Shown here one piece after another: positions 34,948-44,097 of a stretch of DNA of 64,000 nucleotides. Origin of the DNA: Paractinoplanes ferrugineus (lineage in GTDB: Bacteria > Actinomycetota > Actinomycetes > Mycobacteriales > Micromonosporaceae); contig NZ_BOMM01000008.1 of the NCBI RefSeq assembly GCF_016862195.1, forward strand, positions 124,001-188,000, read 5' to 3'. Below the pieces are notes generated by a model. The model was not told the DNA's origin. It did not search any database and saw only the letters and a list, made by a program, of their open reading frames with translations. A program made the translations under genes and the position numbers. Every line of letters starts with the position of its first letter. Position 1 is the first letter of the stretch.

Positions 34948-36057
34948 TCAAGCGGCCAGTGTGTGGTCGCCGCCCTGGGTCTCGCGCCGGACCGTGCGTA
35001 GCCGCGACGTGGTGATGCCCAGCTCGGCGGCGATCTCGGCGTCGGTGATCGACGGGCGCTCGGCCGCCAGCCGCTCGGCGAGGGCCACCGTCTCGGCCGG
35101 GCTGCGTCGCGCCCGCCCAGCCGTTTCTTTCTTTTCGGTACGCGAGGCGCCGTCCCCGCCGACTTGGCCGTTCCCGGCCGCGCGTCCGACGCCGGCTTTC
35201 CCGGTGGCCGGGCCACGTTGCGCGGGAACCGCCCGGCCGGAAGCCACCCCCGGCCGCCGGCCCGAGACCGCAGCCGACACCGTCCGCCCGGCGGCGGCAC
35301 TGGTGGCAAGGCCGGACGGTGGGGCGCTGGGCCGTGCGGAGCTGGGCCGTGCGGAGCTGGGCGGGGGAGCTGAGCCTGCCGGATCGGCGGCACGCCCGAT
35401 CGAGGAGGCCGGTGGGCGCGCCTGGCGGGTCAGCGTGGGAGCGAACGTGGTGCCGTCGGCGCCGGTTGCGCGGGGGAGCGCGGCGGCCGCCTCCTCGAAG
35501 GCGCGTCGGTGCAGTGGCAGACCGCCGGTTCGGGCCGTCATCGCGGCAACCGTCGCGGCCGGTGTCGGGATCAGGTCCGGAATGACCGGGTCGGCGGAAA
35601 CCGAGGGGGCCGGCTGGGCTGAGGAGGGGTGGCCCGGGGTGGGCTGGGCGTCCTGGTCGCGTTCCAAGGAGGTTATCCGGCCGCCCAGCTCGACCAGGCA
35701 GATGCTGGCGACGACGATGAGGCCGTCCACCGAAAGGGGGAGCAGGTAGGGCGAGGCGCCGGTTTCGCCGTAGCGGGCGGCGACGCCGACCATGTGCCAG
35801 TAGGAGACCCAGGCGGCGATGCCGGCGATCGTGGCGGTGGCGATCAGGCGGGCGGCGGCCAGCCATCGGCGGTGCACCGGAACTCGGGAGATCAGCTCGA
35901 CGGTGAGGAGCAACGCGAGGGGTGGCCAGGCGGCGATGGCCTGGCTGATCGGGTTGTCCAGCGCGTGCAGGACGTTGGCGACGACGGAAGCGGCCACGCC
36001 CAGGAACAGCGTGGCACGCACCGCCCACCGGACGCGGCGCAGGTGCTGCAGGACCAC
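34948..36057 (-). CDS. DUF2637 protein with C-terminal HTH
   Basis: The protein of about 369 residues has four membrane segments in the first 140 residues (AVRATLFLGVAASVVANVLHALD, WPPLALLLTVELISRV, ATATIAGIAAWVSYWHMVG, LPLSVDGLIVVASICLVELGG), the DUF2637 module known from Spd-type plasmid transfer proteins. A disordered Pro/Ala/Ser/Arg linker of about 170 residues follows. The C-terminus (SPAETVALAERLAAERPSIT, DAEIAAELGITTSRLRTVRR) is an HTH. GTG 36057 has AGGAG at good spacing; GTG 36066 is an alternative. Confidence 0.83.
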   Translation of the reverse strand: MVLQHLRRVRWAVRATLFLGVAASVVANVLHALDNPISQAIAAWPPLALLLTVELISRVPVHRRWLAAARLIATATIAGIAAWVSYWHMVGVAARYGETGASPYLLPLSVDGLIVVASICLVELGGRITSLERDQDAQPTPGHPSSAQPAPSVSADPVIPDLIPTPAATVAAMTARTGGLPLHRRAFEEAAAALPRATGADGTTFAPTLTRQARPPASSIGRAADPAGSAPPPSSARPSSARPSAPPSGLATSAAAGRTVSAAVSGRRPGVASGRAVPAQRGPATGKAGVGRAAGNGQVGGDGASRTEKKETAGRARRSPAETVALAERLAAERPSITDAEIAAELGITTSRLRTVRRETQGGDHTLAA

Positions 36058-36120
36058 CGGTAACACTCCTCAGCCAGTCGGGGGGTCGGGCTCGGGACGC
36101 CAACCATGCTGACGGCTGCG

Positions 36121-36180
36121 GATCACGAGAACGCCCTCGGCCCGGAACCGTGACCGGTCCGTGCCGAGGGCGTTGTGATC
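36121..36180 (-). terminator. Long hairpin terminator
   Basis: A 12-bp perfect stem (AACGCCCTCGGC 36130-36141 with GCCGAGGGCGTT 36163-36174) is extended by GATCAC/GTGATC outside a 3-nt bulge. It follows the Gln/Pro-repeat gene in the direction of transcription. Confidence 0.75.
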
Positions 36181-36217
36181 ATGTGATCGCCGCGGACGGC
36201 GTGTCGGCTTGACCAGC

Positions 36218-37312
36218 TCAGGACTTCTTCTCGATCTGGGCCCGGAGCTTGGGGAACTCGGCCTTGGCCTTGGTGACCGACTTGAAGTACCACATCACCA
36301 TGCCGAGGCTGCCGTCGTCGGCCCACGAGCAGATCGCCATGTCGATGCCGGAGGTCTCGGCGCTGCCGCACTTGGCGGTGCCACCCAGCGAACCGGTCGG
36401 CGCGTCGGTGATGTTGGAGATCTTCAGGCCGCCGACACCCGCGCCCATGAACGTCTGGTCGAGCTCTTTCTCCGGGTTGGCGATCGGGGCCTCGGCGGCC
36501 ACGACGATCACGATGTCCTGCTTGGCGACCGTGCCGTAGAGCGAGCCGACCGTGTTGGTGGCCGACGGCACCGAGGCGAGCCCGTCCTTGAGCTCCTTGG
36601 CCACCGACGCGAACTGCGGGTCGGTCAGCTTCGGGCGGCCACCCAGGGTGGCCGGCTCGACGATCTTGATGTTCGACGCGGTCGTCGTCGGCTGCTCGGT
36701 GGGATCGGCGGCCTCGGCGGTGGCGGTCGCGGTGGGCTTCGCGGTCGAGTCGGCGAGCTGGTTGTTGATGTCGTCGGCCTTGTCCTTGCCGACCATGACG
36801 AGCGCCACCACACCGCCGATGCAGAGCACCAGCACGATCGCGACCGACACCAGGATGATCGGCAGAGCCTTCGACTTCTTCTTCGGCGGGGTCCCCTGCG
36901 GGAAGCCGGGCTGCGCGAACTCGGGCTGGCCGTACTGCGGCTGACCGTATTGCGGCTGCCCGAACTGGGGCTGGCCGGACTGAGGCTGCCCGAACTGGGG
37001 CTGGCCGGACTGGGGCGGCTGCTGACCGTAGTCACCCGGGCCGTAGGCCGGCGGCTGGGGCTGGCCGTACTGCGGGGGCTGCTGACCGTAGTCCGGCTGA
37101 CCCGACGACGGGTAGGCCTGGGTCGGCGGGTACGGCGGCTGGGGCGGCACCGAGGTCGGCACGTCGGGGTTGGGCTGGCCGTACTGCGGCTGGCCGCCCT
37201 GGTAGGGCTGCCCGGACTGAGGCTGGCCAGGGTACTGCTGGCCGCCCTGGTAGGGCTGGCCGGAAGTGGGCTGACCGTTGTAAGGCTGGCCGGAGTACGG
37301 CGGCTGCGACAT
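36218..37312 (-). CDS. Membrane protein with Gln/Pro/Gly/Tyr-rich N-terminal repeats
   Basis: The 364-residue protein has about 140 cytoplasmic residues of GQP/YGQP repeats, a basic stop (KKKSK), one transmembrane segment (ALPIILVSVAIVLVLCIGGVVALVMVG) and an extracytoplasmic domain of about 190 residues with Thr/Ala-rich stalk, SNITDAPTGSLGGTAKCG and MAICSWADDGSLGMVMWYF. The two Cys in the outer domain could pair. This layout is common in Micromonosporaceae and function is unknown. ATG 37312 follows GGAGC. Confidence 0.85.
   Translation of the reverse strand: MSQPPYSGQPYNGQPTSGQPYQGGQQYPGQPQSGQPYQGGQPQYGQPNPDVPTSVPPQPPYPPTQAYPSSGQPDYGQQPPQYGQPQPPAYGPGDYGQQPPQSGQPQFGQPQSGQPQFGQPQYGQPQYGQPEFAQPGFPQGTPPKKKSKALPIILVSVAIVLVLCIGGVVALVMVGKDKADDINNQLADSTAKPTATATAEAADPTEQPTTTASNIKIVEPATLGGRPKLTDPQFASVAKELKDGLASVPSATNTVGSLYGTVAKQDIVIVVAAEAPIANPEKELDQTFMGAGVGGLKISNITDAPTGSLGGTAKCGSAETSGIDMAICSWADDGSLGMVMWYFKSVTKAKAEFPKLRAQIEKKS
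36895..37305 (-). repeat. Tandem coding repeat (GQP/YGQP units)
   Basis: Degenerate short units (roughly CTGGCCGTACTGCGG on the + strand) encode repeated Gly-Gln-Pro-Gln-(Tyr/Phe). Near-identical copies cluster at 36930-37015. The array is prone to slippage and assembly collapse. Confidence 0.8.
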
Positions 37313-37425
37313 CAAAGCTCCATCGATTGGGTTTCCCGCCAGGCAGCCTATCGGCCCAGCGCCAGGCCGGTCGCCCCCCTATCCGGGTAGGTGATCACAC
37401 CCGACCGGACAAACCGGCAGCGAGT

Positions 37426-37465
37426 ACGACAACGCCCCGCACCGAAGCGGTGCGGGGCGTCGTCG
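37426..37465 (-). terminator. Terminator of the beta-oxidation operon
   Basis: A 13-bp perfect stem (ACGCCCCGCACCG 37432-37444; CGGTGCGGGGCGT 37448-37460) with an AAG loop extends further after one mismatch. It starts about 12 bp beyond the stop of the fadB-like gene. Confidence 0.85.
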
Positions 37466-37477
37466 ATCCGACGAAAG

Positions 37478-39541
37478 TCACGCCGGCAGGCTGCCGACGC
37501 CCTTCGGCAGGAACCGCTTGCCGGTCACCTTCTCGGAGATGCCGCTGCGGTCCAGGTACGGGGTGACGCCGCCCAGGTGCATCGGCCAGCCGGCGCCCAG
37601 CACCATGCACAGGTCGATGTCCTGCGCCTCGGCGACCACTCCCTCGTCGAGCATGAGGCGGATCTCCTCGGCCAGGGCCTCGAGTGCTTTACCGCGTACC
37701 TCATCAGTGGTCAGCGGCGCGGAACCGCCGGTCGCCAGCTTGACCACCTCGGGGTTGATCTCGTCGTCGACGAGAAGCGGAAGGCCGGCGTCGACGATCT
37801 TCTTCAGCGTGGGGCTGTCCGCGAAGCGGTCCGGGAAGGCGGCGTGCAGCGTCTCGCCCACGTGGTGGGCGACGGCCGGGCCGACCAGCTGGAGCAGCGC
37901 GATCGGCCGCATCGGCAGGCCCAGCGGGTCGAACGCGGTGTCGACCACGTCGAGCGGGGTGCCGGCGTCGACGGCCTTGAAGACCTCGCTGGTGAAGCGG
38001 GTCAGCACGCGGTTGACCACGAACGCGGGCGCGTCCTTGACCAGCACCGACGACTTCTTCAGCTCCTTGCCGACGGCGAACGCGGTGGCCACCGTGGCGT
38101 CGTCGGTCCGCTCGCCCTTGATGATCTCGAGGAGCGGGAGGACCGCCACCGGGTTGAAGAAGTGGAAGCCGACCACCCGTTCGGGGTGCTCGAGGTCGGC
38201 GGCCATCTCGGTGACCGACAGCGACGAGGTGTTGGTGGCGAGGATGGCCTCGGGGGAGACGATCTTCTCGAGCTCGGCCCAGATCTGCTTCTTGAGGTCG
38301 AGGTTCTCGAAGACGGCCTCGATCACGAAGTCGGCATCCGCGAAGACCGACTTGTCGACCGAGCCGGACACCAGCCCGCGCAGCTTGGCCGCGGTGCCCT
38401 CGTCCAGCCGCCCCCGAGAAGCCAGTTTGTCGATCTGGCCGAGGACGTAACCGACGCCCTTGTCGACCCGTGCCTGGTCGAGGTCGGTGAGCACCACCGG
38501 CACCTGGAGGCGGCGGGCGAACAGCAGCGCGAGCTGCGACGCCATCAGGCCGGCGCCGATGATGCCGACCTTGGTGACCTTGCGGGCGAGCGCCTTGTCG
38601 GGCACCCCGACCGGGCGCTTGGCGCGGCGCTGGACCAGATCGAACGCGTAGAGCGAGGCGCGCGACTCGTCGCCCATGATCAGGTCGGCGAGGGCCTCGG
38701 TCTCGGCCGCGGTGCCGTCCTCGAACGTCGCTTCCTTGGCCAGGGCGAGCAGTTCGAGGGCCTTGTTGGCGGATGGGACCGCGCCGTGCAGCTTCTCGTC
38801 GAGCTGCTGCTTGGCGAAGAACAGGACGCCGTCCCACATGTCCTTGTCGACTTCGGGGCGCTCGACCGTGGTCTTGCCGCCGACCACGCCGGCGGCCCAG
38901 AGCAGCGAGCTCTCCAGGAAGTCGGCGGCCTCGAAGATCTCGTCGGCCACGCCCAGCTCGCGGGCCTGCTTCGGCCGGAGCACCTTCTGGGTGAGCGGGT
39001 TCTGCAGGATCACCTGGGCGGCCCCGGGGGCACCGATCAGGTTGGGCAGCAGCTGGCTGCCGCCCCAGCCGGGGACCAGGCCGATCGCAACCTCGGGCAG
39101 GCCGAGGGCGGTCGCGCCGGTCGAGACGGTGCGGTAGTGGCAGTGCAGCGCGACCTCGAGGCCGCCGCCGAGGGCCGCGCCGTTGATGAAGGCGAACGTG
39201 GGAATCGTCGAGTTCTTCAGCCGGACGAACACCCGGTGGCCCAGCTCACCGAGCTCGAGCGCCTGCTCCCGCGAGGTGAGGAACGGGATGCCGGTGATGT
39301 CCGCGCCGACGCAGAAGATGTACGGCTTGCCGGTGATCGCGATGAAGGCCGGTTCCGCCGCCGTCGCCTCGGTGATCGCGGCGTCGAGCGAGGCCAGCCC
39401 GGCCGGCCCGAAGCTGTTCGGCTTCTTGTAGTCGAAGCCGTTGTCCAGCGTGATCAGCGCGGCCTGGCGGTCCAGGCCGGGAACCGCGACGAGCCGGACG
39501 ATGGCCTTGGTGACCACCTCGTTGGGGTGCTCGATGGTCAC
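37478..39541 (-). CDS. Multifunctional fatty-acid oxidation enzyme (FadB/FadJ-like)
   Basis: The 687-residue protein has an N-terminal crotonase domain (about 1-210: ITGKPYIFCVGADITGIPF, INGAALGGGLEVALHC, LPEVAIGLVPGWGGSQLLP) that hydrates enoyl-CoA. A 3-hydroxyacyl-CoA dehydrogenase follows (NAD site VGIIGAGLMASQLALLFARR near 310; ILATNTSSLSVTEMA; VVGFHFFNPVAVLPLLEII; KDAPAFVVNRVLTRF). It runs steps two and three of beta-oxidation. The Rossmann loop has GAGLMAS rather than the usual GAGTMG. It overlaps the thiolase gene by GTGA, so the two form a trifunctional unit. Confidence 0.93.
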   Translation of the reverse strand: MTIEHPNEVVTKAIVRLVAVPGLDRQAALITLDNGFDYKKPNSFGPAGLASLDAAITEATAAEPAFIAITGKPYIFCVGADITGIPFLTSREQALELGELGHRVFVRLKNSTIPTFAFINGAALGGGLEVALHCHYRTVSTGATALGLPEVAIGLVPGWGGSQLLPNLIGAPGAAQVILQNPLTQKVLRPKQARELGVADEIFEAADFLESSLLWAAGVVGGKTTVERPEVDKDMWDGVLFFAKQQLDEKLHGAVPSANKALELLALAKEATFEDGTAAETEALADLIMGDESRASLYAFDLVQRRAKRPVGVPDKALARKVTKVGIIGAGLMASQLALLFARRLQVPVVLTDLDQARVDKGVGYVLGQIDKLASRGRLDEGTAAKLRGLVSGSVDKSVFADADFVIEAVFENLDLKKQIWAELEKIVSPEAILATNTSSLSVTEMAADLEHPERVVGFHFFNPVAVLPLLEIIKGERTDDATVATAFAVGKELKKSSVLVKDAPAFVVNRVLTRFTSEVFKAVDAGTPLDVVDTAFDPLGLPMRPIALLQLVGPAVAHHVGETLHAAFPDRFADSPTLKKIVDAGLPLLVDDEINPEVVKLATGGSAPLTTDEVRGKALEALAEEIRLMLDEGVVAEAQDIDLCMVLGAGWPMHLGGVTPYLDRSGISEKVTGKRFLPKGVGSLPA

Positions 39542-40734
39542 TTGTCGGCGCCTTTCCAGTTCGGGTTCTCCCAGATCACGGTGCCGCCCATGCCGATGCC
39601 GATGCACATGGCGGTGAGGCCGTAACGGACCTCCGGGTGCTCCGCGAAGTGCCGCGCGAGCTGGGTCATCAGCCGTACGCCGGAGGAGGCGAGCGGGTGC
39701 CCGATGGCGATCGCGCCGCCCCACGGGTTGACCCGCGGGTCGTCCTCGGCGATGCCGTAGTGGTCGAGGAACGCGAGCACCTGCACGGCGAACGCCTCGT
39801 TCAGCTCGAACAGGCCGATGTCGTCGATGGTGAGGCCGGCCTTCTTGAGGGCCTTCTCGGTCGACGGGATCGGGCCGTAACCCATGATCTCCGGCTCGAC
39901 GCCGACGTAGCCGAACGACACCATCCGCATCGCGACCGGCAGGCCGAGCTCGCGGGCGGTGGCCTCGTCGGCCAGCAGGGCGGCGGTGGCGCCGTCGTTG
40001 AGACCGGCCGCGTTGCCGGCGGTGACCCGGCCGTGCGGGCGGAACGGAGTCTTGAGGGTGGCCAGCTTTTCGAGAGAGGTCTCGCGGGGCGCCTCGTCGA
40101 CCGTGGCGAGGCCCCAGCCCTGCTCGGCGTCACGCAGGGCGACCGGCACCAGGTCACCCTGGAGCTTGCCGTCCGCGTACGCCTTGGCGGTCTTGAGCTG
40201 GGAGTTGAGGCCGTAGCGGTCGACCCGCTCCTTGGTGATGTCCGGCAGGCGGTCGTGCAGGTTCTCCGCCGTCGCGCCCATGACCAGGGCCGACGGGTCG
40301 ACCAGCTTCTCCGCGAGGATGCGCGGGTTGGGGTCGACGCCTTCACCCATCGGGTGCCGGCCCATGTGCTCGACGCCGCCCGCGATGGCGATGTCGTAGG
40401 CGCCCATCGCGATGCCGCCGGCCACGTTCGTCACCGCGGTCATCGCGCCCGCGCACATGCGGTCGATCGCGTAACCGGGGACGGTCTTGGGCAGGCCCGC
40501 CAGCAGCGCGGCCGTGCGGCCGATCGTCAGGCCCTGGTCGCCGATCTGGGTGGTGGCCGCGATCGCGACCTCGTCCACCCGCTCGGGCGGAAGCTGGGGA
40601 TTGCGGCGCATCAGCTCGCGGATGCAGCGAATGACCAGGTCGTCGGCGCGGGTCTCGGCATACATGCCGCCCGCCTTGCCGAACGGGGTGCGGACGCCGT
40701 CGACGAAGACGACCTCACGTACTTCACGGGGCAC
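39538..40734 (-). CDS. Acetyl-CoA acyltransferase (thiolase, FadA-like)
   Basis: The 398-residue thiolase has an active-site Cys in IDRMCAGAMTAVTNVAGGI, substrate-loop HMGRHPMGEGV, NEAFAVQVLAF, catalytic His in GGAIAIGHPLASSGVRLM and second Cys in TAMCIGIGMGGTVIWEN. It cleaves 3-ketoacyl-CoA to acetyl-CoA and shortened acyl-CoA, completing the cycle with the downstream enzyme. Start is GTG 40734. The gene order fadA then fadB, with a strong terminator behind, gives a compact operon. Confidence 0.95.
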   Translation of the reverse strand: MPREVREVVFVDGVRTPFGKAGGMYAETRADDLVIRCIRELMRRNPQLPPERVDEVAIAATTQIGDQGLTIGRTAALLAGLPKTVPGYAIDRMCAGAMTAVTNVAGGIAMGAYDIAIAGGVEHMGRHPMGEGVDPNPRILAEKLVDPSALVMGATAENLHDRLPDITKERVDRYGLNSQLKTAKAYADGKLQGDLVPVALRDAEQGWGLATVDEAPRETSLEKLATLKTPFRPHGRVTAGNAAGLNDGATAALLADEATARELGLPVAMRMVSFGYVGVEPEIMGYGPIPSTEKALKKAGLTIDDIGLFELNEAFAVQVLAFLDHYGIAEDDPRVNPWGGAIAIGHPLASSGVRLMTQLARHFAEHPEVRYGLTAMCIGIGMGGTVIWENPNWKGADK

Positions 40735-40847
40735 GGGAGTCTCCTTGCGGGCATATTTCCTGTGGGGTGGATGCTACTCGCCGGTAACTAAGGAGTGCCA
40801 CCGCCCGTGGGGAATGTCCCCTTCATTCTGCGTGACCGGTCGCCGCG

Positions 40848-40875
40848 CCGGCCGGGCGAATCCTCGCCCGGCCGG
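40848..40875 (-). terminator. Hairpin terminator of the RNase D-like gene
   Basis: A 12-bp perfect stem CCGGCCGGGCGA/TCGCCCGGCCGG with a 4-nt loop lies 4 bp past the stop. Confidence 0.8.
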
Positions 40876-40879
40876 TTGA

Positions 40880-42199
40880 TCATGCGGTGGGCAGCGGGTC
40901 CGGCAGAGCCTCGGCGAGCTGGTCGGCCAGCAGACCCACCTGCCAGTTGCGGGCCCCGAAACCGCGCAGAGCGTCACCGACCGTCTGACCGCTCACCTCG
41001 TCCGGTGGCGACCAGGCCAGGCGACGGACGTAATCGGGGCTCACCAGGTTTTCCGGCGGGAGGTTGTGGGCCTCCGCCGTCGCGACGACGACCGCCCGGC
41101 AGCGAGCCAGCCGGGCCGCCGCGACCGGATCGCGCTCGGCCCAGCGGTGCGGCGGCGGGGGGCCGTCCATCGGCTGGTTGATCGGCAACTCGTCGTCCGG
41201 CAGCGAACGGGCCTCGTCCAGCGCGTCCAGCCAGACCCGGGCCAGCCGGCGCACCGAGCGCCCGCCGAAACCGGGAATGACGAGCAGCGCGCGCTCGTCC
41301 TTCGGGTCCTGCTCGGCCGCGGCCACGATGGCCGAGTCGGGCAGCACCCGGCCGGGAGCCGAGTCGCGGCGGGCGGCCACGCCGTCCCGGGCGTACCAGA
41401 GGGCGCGCACCCGGGACTGGGCCCGCGCGCCGCGCACCCGGTGGATGCCGGAGGTGCGGCGCCACGGGTCGGGCCGAACCTTGGGTGGCCGGTCGGCGCT
41501 GGCCACCAGGGCGGCGAACTCCTCCGCCGCCCACGCCGACTTGCCCTGCCGCTCCAACTCGGCGGCCAGCAGGTCGCGCAGGTCGGTGAGCAGCTCGACG
41601 TCGAGGGCGGCGTAGGTGAGCCACGACTCCGGCAGCGGCCGGGTCGACCAGTCCGCCGCCGAGTGGTGCTTCTCCAGCGAGTAGCCGAGGAGCTGCTCGG
41701 TGAGCGCGGCCAGGCCGACCCGCTCGAATCCGGCAAGCCGGGCGGCCAGCTCGGTGTCGAACAGGCGGCGCGGCCGGAAGTTGAGTTCGGCCAGGCAGGC
41801 GAGGTCCTGGCTGGCGGCGTGCAGCACCCATTCGCTCTCGGCCAGAGCGGCATCGAGGGTGCGCAGATCATCGAGGGGCAACGGATCGATCAGTACGGTC
41901 CCGGCCCCGGCCCGGCGCAACTGCACGAGGTAGGCGCGCTGGGTGTAGCGGTAGCCGGAGGCCCGTTCGGCGTCCACGGCGACGGGCCCGGTGCCGGCCG
42001 ACATCTTGGCCACCACCTCGGCCAATTCACTGTCGGCTTCGACCGGGCGGGGGGTGCCCTCGCGAGGGGCGGTCAGCGGGACGGCGGCGGGCAGGGACGC
42101 GGGACCGCCAGACGTCGGGTCGGGCGGCTCGGGGAGCGGTCGTCCGTCCCCTGCCGTCTCTGGCTCGTCCCGACGGCGCAGGGGTGCTTCGTCGGTCAC
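40880..42199 (-). CDS. RNase D-like 3'-5' exonuclease with HRDC domain
   Basis: The 439-residue protein has a disordered N-terminus, a DEDD exonuclease domain (about 75-240) with VAVDAERASGYRY (DxE), LHAASQDLACL and the third motif LTYAALDVELLTDLRDLL, followed by an HRDC domain (DERALLVIPGFGGRSVRRL, about 290-365). Actinobacterial members mature stable RNAs. Its position beside DUF3000 and hemE is conserved in the phylum. Start is GTG 42199. Confidence 0.9.
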   Translation of the reverse strand: MTDEAPLRRRDEPETAGDGRPLPEPPDPTSGGPASLPAAVPLTAPREGTPRPVEADSELAEVVAKMSAGTGPVAVDAERASGYRYTQRAYLVQLRRAGAGTVLIDPLPLDDLRTLDAALAESEWVLHAASQDLACLAELNFRPRRLFDTELAARLAGFERVGLAALTEQLLGYSLEKHHSAADWSTRPLPESWLTYAALDVELLTDLRDLLAAELERQGKSAWAAEEFAALVASADRPPKVRPDPWRRTSGIHRVRGARAQSRVRALWYARDGVAARRDSAPGRVLPDSAIVAAAEQDPKDERALLVIPGFGGRSVRRLARVWLDALDEARSLPDDELPINQPMDGPPPPHRWAERDPVAAARLARCRAVVVATAEAHNLPPENLVSPDYVRRLAWSPPDEVSGQTVGDALRGFGARNWQVGLLADQLAEALPDPLPTA

Positions 42200-42302
42200 T
42201 CCGTAACCGTACGGGTGCAACACCTGGGTGACATGCAGCCGGGTACCGGCGCGTCGGTTCTCGATCGAACCGGACTCATCCGCGGCGACGTTTTCTGCGT
42301 AC

Positions 42303-42316
42303 TACTGCCCGCAGTA
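42303..42316 (+). promoter_or_regulatory. TACTGC-CC-GCAGTA palindrome before protease gene
   Basis: A perfect 6+2+6 palindrome ends 25 bp upstream of the protease ATG. Another inverted repeat, CGGTTC-N6-GAACCG (42255-42272), lies about 30 bp further upstream. Both are operator-like, with no known match. Confidence 0.4.
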
Positions 42317-42340
42317 CCGAGACTCGGGAGGCCGTGCCGG

Positions 42341-43354
42341 ATGACCACGACGTACGACCCGTTCATCCCTGCCGAAGGCGCGGACCAGCAACGATACGAC
42401 GGCAGACGGCGCGTTCAGGAGTGGCCGGCGGAGCATTGGCAGGCTCCCGAACCCGGCTATCCGCAGGCGCAGCGCCCTGCCGAGCCCACGTGGCAACATC
42501 CCTCGCAGCCCGAACCGCAATATCAGCCGCGCATGTCGGAACAGCAGCGCTGGGAGACCGGCAGTTTCCCGACCGTGCCGACGAGCCTGTCGCCGGAGCC
42601 GCGCGCGGGTGGCCGGTCGAAGACCAAGCCACTGGTGGCGGCGCTGGTCGGGATTCTGCTCGGGGTGGCCGGCTGGCAGGCGTACCGGATCGAGACGATG
42701 AACCACGACAACGCCACCATGCACTCGGTGGTCGCCGCCGAGAAGAGCCGCACCGACCAGTTGGAGAAGCAGCTGGCCGGCGTCTTCGACCCGGAGGCCG
42801 TGTCGTCGAAGGTGCTGCCCAGCGTGTTCCGGGTGCGGGCGGGCGACTTCACCGGCACCGCGTTCTCGGTCGGGTCCAAGGCCAAGGGCGGACAGTCGAA
42901 CCTGTTCACGAACTATCACGTGGTGGCCGAGCTCTATGCCGGCGGCGGACGCTCGGTGACGCTGGAACGCGGCAACACGAAGATCAACGCGACCATCGTG
43001 AAGGTCAACAAGGGCAAGGACCTCGCCCAGCTGCGGGCCAACCAGGCGATTCCCGGGCTGGCCACGGCGGCCACCCAGGTCAAGCCGGGCCAGCAGGTGG
43101 TCGTGGTGGGCGCGCCGCTCGGCCTCGACGACACCGTCACGACCGGGGTGATCAGCGCCTACCGCCCGTCCGACCCGGACGGCCCGACGATCCAGTTCGA
43201 CGCCCCGATCAACCCCGGCAACTCGGGCGGCCCGGTGGTCAGCGCGAACAACCAGGTGGTCGGCCTGGCCACGGCGAAGGCCAAGGACGCCGAGGGCATC
43301 GGCCTGGCCATCCCGATCAAGACGGCCTGCGAGACCTTCGCCGGAATCTGCTGA
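42341..43354 (+). CDS. Membrane-anchored trypsin-like serine protease (HtrA/DegP-like, no PDZ)
   Basis: The 337-residue protein has a Gln/Pro-rich cytoplasmic N-terminus (about 95 residues), one transmembrane segment ([16 protein letters not shown]), a short coiled stalk and an extracytoplasmic protease domain. The catalytic triad is visible as His in [12 protein letters not shown], Asp in [11 protein letters not shown] and Ser in [19 protein letters not shown]. There is no PDZ domain, so regulation differs from DegP. Start ATG 42341 follows GGGAGG. It is divergent from the RNase D-like gene. Confidence 0.92.
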   Translation: MTTTYDPFIPAEGADQQRYDGRRRVQEWPAEHWQAPEPGYPQAQRPAEPTWQHPSQPEPQYQPRMSEQQRWETGSFPTVPTSLSPEPRAGGRSKTKPLVAALVGILLGVAGWQAYRIETMNHDNATMHSVVAAEKSRTDQLEKQLAGVFDPEAVSSKVLPSVFRVRAGDFTGTAFSVGSKAKGGQSNLFTNYHVVAELYAGGGRSVTLERGNTKINATIVKVNKGKDLAQLRANQAIPGLATAATQVKPGQQVVVVGAPLGLDDTVTTGVISAYRPSDPDGPTIQFDAPINPGNSGGPVVSANNQVVGLATAKAKDAEGIGLAIPIKTACETFAGIC

Positions 43355-43389
43355 GGCCCCGATCTTCTGAAGCTCTGAATCCGCGGGCG

Positions 43390-43956
43390 CTAGCCGACGC
43401 GGTGGCGTTCGTTGAAGGACGTCACCCCGGGCGGCGGCAGGCCGGCGGTCGAGGCCAGCATCGCGCACCAGCCGAGCAGGTGCGCCGCGGTGTCCGACGA
43501 CGTCGGCGTCCAGGAGGCGCGCACCTCCAGGTCGGCGGTCGGTTCCGGCCCGGCCAGCTCACCGAAACGGGTCGACGCGGTCTGCGTGATGGTGCCGCCG
43601 ATCGCGGTGTAGGTCGCGTCGTGCTGCTCCAGCGCGTCGGTCAGCCAGGTCCAGGCCACCGCGGGCAGCAGCGGGTCGCTCGCCATGTCCGACTCGAGCT
43701 CCGCGGTGACCAGCGTGACCAGCCGGGTCTCGCCGCGCCAGGACTCGTGCCCGGCCGGGTCGTGCAGCAGGATCAGCCGGCCGCTCGCCACCTCGTCGCC
43801 GGCGCGCAGCACGGTCGCGCTGAGCGCGAACGCGAACGGCGCGAGCTTCTGCGGGGCGGCGATCTCCTCGAGCAGGATCTCCGGGCGGGACGCGACCGCC
43901 CGCAACCCGGCGACGGCGCGGGTGAACGCCTCGGGTGCCGCGGAGGGGGTCGCCAT
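43390..43956 (-). CDS. DUF3000 family protein
   Basis: The 188-residue actinobacterial protein contains [64 protein letters not shown] [19 protein letters not shown] and [13 protein letters not shown], the DUF3000 signature. Function is unknown. It is divergent from hemE across 141 bp and is nearly always found between hemE and the RNase D-like gene. Confidence 0.9.
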   Translation of the reverse strand: MATPSAAPEAFTRAVAGLRAVASRPEILLEEIAAPQKLAPFAFALSATVLRAGDEVASGRLILLHDPAGHESWRGETRLVTLVTAELESDMASDPLLPAVAWTWLTDALEQHDATYTAIGGTITQTASTRFGELAGPEPTADLEVRASWTPTSSDTAAHLLGWCAMLASTAGLPPPGVTSFNERHRVG

Positions 43957-44097
43957 GCCGGAAGCCTATGCCGCGCAACGCTTGTTCTCGTCGATCGCCG
44001 CGCTGTGTCTTTGGCCGGGCGATCGCGAATTTGTCGCCGGGGCCGTCCGGCCGCCCCGCCCACCACCCGATTGCCGGCTGAAGGCAGGATTGAACGC

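Noticed and set aside
36895..37305. CRISPR-like or non-coding tandem repeat
   Set aside because: The repeats are degenerate, unspaced and in frame, encoding GQP/YGQP units of a membrane protein.
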